Source: an uncultured Planctomycetaceae bacterium (lineage in GTDB: Bacteria > Planctomycetota > Planctomycetia > Planctomycetales > Planctomycetaceae). From it: a stretch of DNA of 38,074 nt. Below, in pieces: positions 32,471-38,074 of this stretch. The position numbers and the translations under genes were made by a program. Where the stretch lies: contig CAIXQV010000855.1 of the NCBI GenBank assembly GCA_903921605.1, forward strand, positions 1-38,074, given 5' to 3'. The notes under the pieces are model-generated. The model saw only the letters and a list, made by a program, of their open reading frames with translations, was not told the origin of the DNA and did no database searches. The stretch's first letter is position 1; each line of letters begins with the position of its first letter.

Positions 32471-33838
32471 ATGCGCTGGCCCATTCGCAATCAGATACTG
32501 ATGCCTTTCGCCCTGTTGCAGGGCGTTGTCATCATGATCATTTCGTTCAACGCATCATGGGCTGCTGCGCAACGGGCAGAACGTGAATCCATTGCACGTC
32601 TCGATCAGGTTGTGAGGACGCTAAGTGAATCTCGATTTCCGGTCCAAAGCTCAGTCCTCGAACAGATGAAGGGGCTATCCGGGGCAGACTTTATTGCGAC
32701 TGACGCCAACGGGATCCTGACGGCCTCAACGCTTCACGAAACTCGCGCCTTGTCGATCCTCTCAACACCAAGAGCGACCGTGCCGGATCTTGGTCGGCTC
32801 AGTGAATTTCAACCAGTTTCAGTTGCTGGTGAGATGTGGCTTATCGGCAGTGTTCAAGCTCAGCGGTCCCCTGATCTGAAGGAGTTATTGGTCCTCATCC
32901 CTGAAAGTGAATGGCAGGCAATTCGCAATGAAGTCGTCTTTCCGCCACTTCTGATCGGAGGCGGTACTCTTCTGGCAATGGTTGGGCTTTCCTATATGAT
33001 CGCAGCAAAGCTGGGGGCTCGACTTGATCGTATGCAACGGCATGTTGGTAAACTGGCAACGATGGAGTTTGAGAATCTGTTGCCAGTCTCAGGCAATGAT
33101 GAACTCACCAGCCTGGCACTTTCCATCAATCGGATGGCTGTCGATCTCCAGCGAGCTACACAGCTTATCCGAATGTCTGAGCGCACAACCCTGATTACAC
33201 AGGTTGCAGGCGGACTTGCTCACCAGCTAAGAAACTCGATCACCGGGGCTCGTATGGCAATTCAACTGCAAATGAGACGATCTCCGAACAGCGATGTGGA
33301 AAGTCTGCTGGTGGCAAATCGTCAATTAAGCCTGACTGAGAATCAGATTCGCGGCCTGCTAAGCCTTACGCGAGATGTCCAGCAGGAACCCCTTCCGGGG
33401 CAAATTGATCAGATTCTGGAAACAATTCGTGATCTGCTTGAACCACAATTCCGGCATTCAGCCACTGGCCTGGAGATCGAGTTTTCTGCGGAACACGTCC
33501 CGAATTCATTGGCTGTGGCGGATGCCGAACAGATACAGTCTGCATTGCTGAACCTGATTCAGAATGCTCTTGAAGCCTGTCGCCCCAGTGGTCAGGTTCG
33601 TGTCGTTGTTGCGTTGACAGAAGATTGTATTCTGGTTGATATCCTTGATAACGGTCCTGGAATTGCCGACGATGTCAGAGGGCGAATCTTTGAACCATTT
33701 GTGACAGGAAAACCAGAGGGGATTGGTTTGGGTTTGACGTTGGCTGCACAGGTTGCGGAATCTGCAGATGGAGGATTAACGTTCGAACGGGTTGAGAGCT
33801 GGACTCGATTTCGTTTTCAGATTCGCCGCATACGCTGA
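32471..33838 (+). CDS. Membrane sensor histidine kinase, partner of the adjacent NtrC-type regulator
   Basis: 455 residues. Transmembrane helix 1 is LMPFALLQGVVIMIISFNASW. A periplasmic sensor of about 135 residues (single-Cache-like, ADFIATDANGILTAS) follows, then helix 2 (FPPLLIGGGTLLAMVGLSYMI) and a HAMP-like linker with NDELTSLALSINRMAVDLQ. The phosphoacceptor is H251 in AHQLRNSITGARM; the H-Q-L-R-N form departs from the common H-E-x-x-N box but keeps His and Asn. The ATPase domain has NLIQNALEACRPSG, DILDNGPGI, FEPFVTGK and GIGLGLTLAAQV. It should sense an envelope signal and phosphorylate the regulator encoded 19 bases downstream, a clear two-gene operon. Confidence 0.92.
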   Translation: MRWPIRNQILMPFALLQGVVIMIISFNASWAAAQRAERESIARLDQVVRTLSESRFPVQSSVLEQMKGLSGADFIATDANGILTASTLHETRALSILSTPRATVPDLGRLSEFQPVSVAGEMWLIGSVQAQRSPDLKELLVLIPESEWQAIRNEVVFPPLLIGGGTLLAMVGLSYMIAAKLGARLDRMQRHVGKLATMEFENLLPVSGNDELTSLALSINRMAVDLQRATQLIRMSERTTLITQVAGGLAHQLRNSITGARMAIQLQMRRSPNSDVESLLVANRQLSLTENQIRGLLSLTRDVQQEPLPGQIDQILETIRDLLEPQFRHSATGLEIEFSAEHVPNSLAVADAEQIQSALLNLIQNALEACRPSGQVRVVVALTEDCILVDILDNGPGIADDVRGRIFEPFVTGKPEGIGLGLTLAAQVAESADGGLTFERVESWTRFRFQIRRIR

Positions 33839-33857
33839 TTTCCTGAAGTCCATCAAA

Positions 33858-35270
33858 ATGCCTCACGTTCTGATTGTCGATGATGAACCATCTATCTGTT
33901 GGGCCCTGCGAGAATGCCTGACTGATGAGGGTTTCTCTGTGGATGTCGCGGGGACGGCCGAACAAGCCCTGGTAATCGCCGCTCACAATGTTCCCGATGT
34001 CATTGTGATGGATGTGCGGCTTCCGGGAATGGATGGTCTCAAGGCCCTGAGGCTCCTGCGCGACAGGTCAGTCACGGTCCCTGTCATCATCATGACAGCC
34101 TTCGGAAGCCTCAGGATCGCCGTTGATGCAATCGATGGAGGTGCTTTCGATTACCTGACAAAACCGATTGATCTGGACAAAGCAGTCGCCGTCGTTCAAC
34201 AGGCCGTTTCAACACCTCGGAAGTCATGCTCTGCCGCCACTGCTGCCGCAGAATTGGATGATGCGTTGATTGTTGGTAGTTCTCCGAAGATGCAGGAGGT
34301 CTTCCGCCGTATCGCTCTGGTCGCTGAGCGAGATGTCCCGGTGCTGATCACGGGAGAAAGCGGGACCGGAAAAGATCTTGTGGCCCGAGCCATCCATCAG
34401 CACAGTCATCGCAAAGGTGGTTTCGTCCCGATCTGTATTCCGGCGCTAAGCGAAACCGTCATTGAAAGCGAACTCTTTGGCCACTCCCGTGCCGCGTTCA
34501 CCGGGGCCGACAAAGATCGCAACGGGCTACTGGAACTCGCAAACGGTGGCACCGCGTTTATTGATGAAATTGGTGACGTCTCCCTGAATCTGCAGGCCAA
34601 ACTTCTACGCGTCCTTGAGACCGGAGAACTGCGCCCGGTGGGAAGCAACGATTGTCGAGTAGCGTCATTCCGGCTGGTTGCTGCCACTCATAGATCTTTG
34701 GAGCAAAGAGTCTCCTCAGGGGAATTCCGAAGCGACCTGTTCTTTCGCCTGAACGTCTTCCGAATCGAAGTCCCGCCGCTTCGAGAACGTCTGGAAGACC
34801 TTCCTGCACTTACACAGAGATTTCTGGCGAACTGTCTTCGCGGAGGACGCATCCTGCAGATGTCAGACGAAGCCCTCCGTGAGTTAATGACACGACCGTG
34901 GCATGGGAACGTCCGGGAACTTCGCAACGTTGTGGAGTCTGCCAGCGTTGTTTGTCGAGGGGATACGATCCTGCCTCAGCATCTCTCTGATCCAACGTCG
35001 CTGCTGACGACTGCGTCAGTGGAAACATCTATAGATCCAGTTACTCAGCTCAACTCTGCAATCCAGGCATGGACCACGGCACAGCTGAGCAACCAGTCCG
35101 CGACCGTGGATGACCTGTATAATCGTTTTCTTAAGGCAACAGAGCCGACGCTTCTTTCAACCACGCTTGAACACTCCAGCGGACAACGCGGTGAAGCTGC
35201 CAGAATCCTGGGGATTCATCGCGAAACCCTCAGGGACAAGCTCAAACGAGTCGAGGAGACGCCGAAGTGA
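33858..35270 (+). CDS. NtrC-type sigma54-dependent response regulator
   Basis: 470 residues from ATG 33858; the upstream frame extension to 33792 overlaps the kinase and is not used. The receiver domain (residues 1-115) has acidic pocket LIVDDEPS, phosphoacceptor D52 in VMDVRLPGMDG and the conserved Lys in YLTKPIDL. The AAA+ domain has Walker A TGESGTGK (165-172), the sigma54-contact loop as AAFTGA (212-217) instead of GAFTGA, Walker B-like GGTAFIDEIGDV and the R-finger region FRSDLFFRLNVF. The C-terminal Fis-type helix-turn-helix is GEAARILGIHRETLRDKLKR. It activates sigma54 promoters when phosphorylated by the kinase 19 bases upstream. I found no clear -24/-12 target in the window. Confidence 0.95.
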   Translation: MPHVLIVDDEPSICWALRECLTDEGFSVDVAGTAEQALVIAAHNVPDVIVMDVRLPGMDGLKALRLLRDRSVTVPVIIMTAFGSLRIAVDAIDGGAFDYLTKPIDLDKAVAVVQQAVSTPRKSCSAATAAAELDDALIVGSSPKMQEVFRRIALVAERDVPVLITGESGTGKDLVARAIHQHSHRKGGFVPICIPALSETVIESELFGHSRAAFTGADKDRNGLLELANGGTAFIDEIGDVSLNLQAKLLRVLETGELRPVGSNDCRVASFRLVAATHRSLEQRVSSGEFRSDLFFRLNVFRIEVPPLRERLEDLPALTQRFLANCLRGGRILQMSDEALRELMTRPWHGNVRELRNVVESASVVCRGDTILPQHLSDPTSLLTTASVETSIDPVTQLNSAIQAWTTAQLSNQSATVDDLYNRFLKATEPTLLSTTLEHSSGQRGEAARILGIHRETLRDKLKRVEETPK

Positions 35271-35470
35271 AATCCTTGATTCCTGTCGCCGGAAACAGCA
35301 GGGCTTCGCACGCTGCGACTCCACCAGAGTACCAGTTCCTCAACTCTCGCAAAAAATAATCCGCAGTTCATAGATCCTGCAACTCTCAGCTTTTTACTGC
35401 CAACAGAGCATGAGGGATGGGTGAAGCATGGAAGCGATACCATGAGTTCATTGCATCAAGCATTACAGTG

Positions 35471-36811
35471 TTACGGATCAGTGTTCGTCCGCACGTAAGT
35501 CGATGAAGGGCCATTGCGGTGAAAGTTCGGCGGGCCAACCCGAATGGAATTGTGAGCACTCACTTCAGCACCACTTGATTCACGCAATTCGGAACACCTT
35601 CTCAACATCAGATCCTGTGGATGGCAGGGCAAGGCAGTTCCGGTTTTCGCCAGAACTGCCAGCGTGGTAGCGTCGGAAGCATCGCCGACAAGGATTCCAC
35701 CAAGTAATTGTTTCCCATCCATCGTGAATAGCAGTTTTCGGTAAACTCCGGCAAAGGCATCTTCCTCAGACAAGACTGCGACATTCTCAGTGTCGGTCTC
35801 CCACTGACCGAAACACGCAACGTCAACTCCGAGGAGCTTTAAATTTATCGATAAGTCGCCATATTCAAAGGGTCGACTGTCTCCACAAAAGTTCGCAGCC
35901 ACGGTCTCTGCCATGGTATAACCAGGCGCTGTGACTCCGAACTTTGTTCCCGAATGCAAAGCGCATTCGCCAATGGCAAAGATTCGAGGATCATTGGTCT
36001 GCAAGCGGTCATTGACCTCAATGCCACCTTGCTCACCAACGGTAATTCCTGCCTGGCGAGCCAGTTCATCTCGTGAACGAATTCCATCCGAAATGATTAA
36101 CATATCGCAATCGATTGTTGTGCCGTCGTCAAACACGATTCCCTGAATGTGACTTTCACCTCGCACCTCAGTCAGTGTCTTTGACAAATGGACGTTGACG
36201 CCAAGATCCCGAATTCTCCGAAGCAGAGTTTGTGAGCCAGCTCGATCAAGATGAGCTGACAGAAGTTGATTTCCAGGCTGAACAATATGAGTCAGCAACC
36301 CCAACTCAGACACAGCGCCAGCAACTTCTAATGCTGAAAGTCCTCCGCCTAAAACTGCACAAGTTCGAGCTTTCCTTGCAGAGGTTACGATATGTTCCAG
36401 GTCATCAGCGGTACGGTAAACAAATATGCCCTGCTTCTGAATACCTTGTACTGATGGTACGCGAGGATACGCCCCCATCGCGAGGATCAGAAGATCGTAT
36501 TCAACGTTGACACCTTTCATCGACCGCACAATATGACGATCCCGGTCAATATGGATTGCACGGTCCGCAAGGTGCAGCGTGATTCCAACAGCTTCGTACC
36601 AATCTCGTCTTGCCAACAATAATTTCTCGGCATCCCGTTGAGCAGTGAAGCTGAAGAGTCCTACTCTGTCGTAGGCAGATCTGGCTTCCTCACAAAAGAC
36701 GACAAGCTTATAGCGTCGCCGCTCATCGAACGCTGTCAGCTGCTCACAAAACCGCAGACCTACCATTCCGCTGCCGATCACGACAATGGTTTGTTGTTCT
36801 GCGAAACTCAT
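35471..36811 (-). CDS. NirB-type FAD/NAD(P)-dependent oxidoreductase module
   Basis: 446 residues from ATG 36811. The FAD-binding motif VVIGSGMVGLRFCEQL opens the protein. A segment RSAYDRVGLFSFT follows, close to the YDRV motif of nitrite reductase large subunit NirB. Next are LILAMGAYPRVPSVQGI, the NAD(P) Rossmann motif CAVLGGGLSALEVAGAVSELG, and the second FAD contact NDPRIFAIGECALHSGTKFG. The C-terminal part (FGQWETDTENVAVL, YRKLLFTMDGKQLLGGILVGD) is also NirB-like. The [2Fe-2S] BFD and siroheme/4Fe-4S domains of full NirB are absent, so this is a stand-alone electron-transfer module. Its partner could be an unlinked reductase. AGAGGG precedes the start with an 11-base spacer. It converges with the NtrC-type gene. 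Confidence 0.85.
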   Translation of the reverse strand: MSFAEQQTIVVIGSGMVGLRFCEQLTAFDERRRYKLVVFCEEARSAYDRVGLFSFTAQRDAEKLLLARRDWYEAVGITLHLADRAIHIDRDRHIVRSMKGVNVEYDLLILAMGAYPRVPSVQGIQKQGIFVYRTADDLEHIVTSARKARTCAVLGGGLSALEVAGAVSELGLLTHIVQPGNQLLSAHLDRAGSQTLLRRIRDLGVNVHLSKTLTEVRGESHIQGIVFDDGTTIDCDMLIISDGIRSRDELARQAGITVGEQGGIEVNDRLQTNDPRIFAIGECALHSGTKFGVTAPGYTMAETVAANFCGDSRPFEYGDLSINLKLLGVDVACFGQWETDTENVAVLSEEDAFAGVYRKLLFTMDGKQLLGGILVGDASDATTLAVLAKTGTALPCHPQDLMLRRCSELRESSGAEVSAHNSIRVGPPNFHRNGPSSTYVRTNTDP

Positions 36812-37968
36812 CGGCCGATTACCCTCTGGAGAAATTCAGCAGGCTGACAGTCAACCTTATCGAAACAAAAGAACTGACACCACACGCCCCGGGTTCAATA
36901 GGAATACTCATCAAATCATGCACATCAAAAATTCTTTGAGCCCACGTTCTCACGCCTGAGCTGTCGACACAAACCAGTTGGCGTTTCATGACTGCAGCGA
37001 TGAGCCCATGCCGCCGGGTCAACCAGGAGGCTCTAAGGAATCGGGACAGTGACCTCGCATAGTTCTTTCCTCGAGCATTTTCTGAAGCATCGAGGAGCTA
37101 GTCCCGGTTTCGTTGGGCATTCTGAAAATTCTTGCTTCAAGGCTCTGGGTTTCGTAGTGACGGAATACTCTGGAATTTTGTGGATCGTAATCGATCAAAT
37201 CGACTAGCCTCCGACTGATGATGATCAGCAACGAAAGCTCTGTACAAATCTCTCTCAGACTCGGAATTCTGATGAGTTCTTGATGACAGCCAAAACAACC
37301 CCTGATGCACCTGCCAGCACTTTCGCATGATGACTTTAGCTCCCGAAAATTCAGGAATGATTCTTCATCAAACAACACAAGGTTCTGATGCAGGGAACGC
37401 CCTCGAGGCGATCCTCTGCAATTTTTGGTACTCTTAAATGCTCCGCAGCGAATCTGTCCCCAATCTAAAAAGCCAGAGAATGTCCTCATTCTTTTCATCA
37501 CCCCTCAGAGACAGGGCAAAACGCATACCGATGGCGATTTTTCTTTGCTGATCATGTGTTCCCGGTTAAGTTTCTACATCAATTGCAGTGACTGTCCTGC
37601 ACAAATATTCCGTAAGATTTGATTCGTAAAATGAAACGCCGCTGTCTGGTTAAAGATGCTGCTACCGACCTTGGCAGCATTGCCTGAACCGTTTGCACCG
37701 GATCGACCAGCGATGGCCCCAGGAGCCGCTTCTTGATTTGGCCCGCGTAGATTGCCAGACTTCCGAATCTTTCTGAGTTCAGCAATTCAGGTCCATCACG
37801 GTGTGACGTTCACGCTGCTGAGGCCAGAGTTAGCAGTTTCTGGATTGTGCGGTCGCCGCGTGCGGCAGCTAAACTCTCGATTGTTTCGCTGCAGTGCTGT
37901 CGGGCTGAAATACGCGATTCCATCCGTTGCGTTAGCTTCCCCGGAATTCATGCGATCGATCGATTCCT
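36812..37968. other. Gene-poor stretch
   Basis: About 1.15 kb with short frames on both strands, none resembling a known protein. The longest (37019-37501, minus, 160 codons) has a CFGCH motif that looks like a haem c site, but it has no signal peptide, poor codon bias and only a GTG or ATG with badly spaced GAGGGG upstream. A 51-codon frame (minus, ATG near 37947) has a weak AGAGGA site. I see no mobile element, tRNA or terminator. Confidence 0.4.
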
Positions 37969-38074
37969 CTATGTTTTTGAGTTGATGAGACTCGTGAATC
38001 CGAGGACTGCGATTAATTCTTTAGGTCCGCACCGGGCGTCAACAAACAGATGCGAATCTGTATCGAGAATAGTA
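37969..38074 (-). CDS. Possible 3' end of a gene entering from the right edge
   Basis: Minus-strand frame reading TILDTDSHLFVDARCGPKEL and then IAVLGFTSLINSKT, ending in TAG at 37969-37971. It has balanced, protein-like composition and is open to the window edge, but only 34 codons are visible and the family is not recognisable. Confidence 0.35.
   Translation of the reverse strand, partial: TILDTDSHLFVDARCGPKELIAVLGFTSLINSKT

Noticed and set aside
37019..37501. 160-codon minus frame with CFGCH (haem c-like)
   Set aside because: No signal peptide, poor start context, unlike codon use, and overlapping frames; one CxxCH alone is weak evidence.

Overview
The window looks like a chromosomal segment from a planctomycete (Planctomycetales-type). 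This rests on gene content recognised by eye, not on any search: a Tat-exported DUF1501 protein, a DUF6807 (PmoA-like) enzyme, a sulfatase-like protein, CpaC-like and GspD-like secretins with low-complexity regions, an OprB-like porin, and several small exported Tyr/Gly/Pro-rich proteins of a type common in that phylum. Base composition is a little above 50% G+C. I see no phage, integrase, transposase, CRISPR array, rRNA or tRNA.

Layout. 1-323: 5' end of a Cys-rich lipoprotein gene running off the left edge (-). 446-2521: CpaC/RcpA-like secretin (-). 3115-3579 (-) and 3915-4454 (+): divergent small exported proteins. 4720-5664: cation diffusion facilitator (+). 5710-6915: degenerate sulfatase-like protein (-). 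7003-8640: exported helical protein (-). 9057-9587: FxsA-like membrane protein (+). 9692-11101: DUF1501 protein (-). 11262-12965: SGNH esterase fused to a DUF6807 domain (-), divergent from an exported alpha/beta-hydrolase at 12996-14336 (+). 14536-16116: membrane histidine kinase (+). 16385-16573: 62-aa membrane protein (+). 16770-17459: putative PD-(D/E)XK-like protein with a winged-helix-like C-terminus (+). 17529-18944: Tat-exported deacetylase-like protein (-). 19245-20840: MFS transporter (+). 21310-21555: small exported protein (+), followed by a hairpin-rich, terminator-bounded non-coding tract. 22264-23601: OprB-like porin (+). 23862-28205: very large repeat-bearing secretin (-). 29001-31318: HDOD protein overlapping a soluble transhydrogenase (+). 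31634-32137: PilZ-like hypothetical (+). 32471-35270: histidine kinase and NtrC-type sigma54 activator (+). 35471-36811: NirB-type FAD/NAD module (-). The last 1.2 kb is gene-poor, with a possible partial gene at the right edge.

Themes. Many products act at the cell envelope: two unrelated secretins, a porin, lipoproteins and small exported proteins. A second group fits use of substituted polysaccharides: SGNH esterase-DUF6807, alpha/beta-hydrolase, deacetylase-like and sulfatase-like proteins, MFS and porin. A third is signalling and redox: two histidine kinases, an NtrC regulator, HDOD-transhydrogenase and the NirB-like module.

Reading ribosome-binding sites moved several starts. The large secretin most likely starts at TTG 28205, the first histidine kinase at GTG 14536, the deacetylase-like protein at GTG 18944 and the CpaC-like secretin at ATG 2521. 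The most interesting items are the giant secretin with five TPR-like repeats, the structured non-coding tract at 21556-21896, the nuclease-like/winged-helix protein, and the SGNH-DUF6807 fusion. None of these is proven to be a new system from sequence alone.
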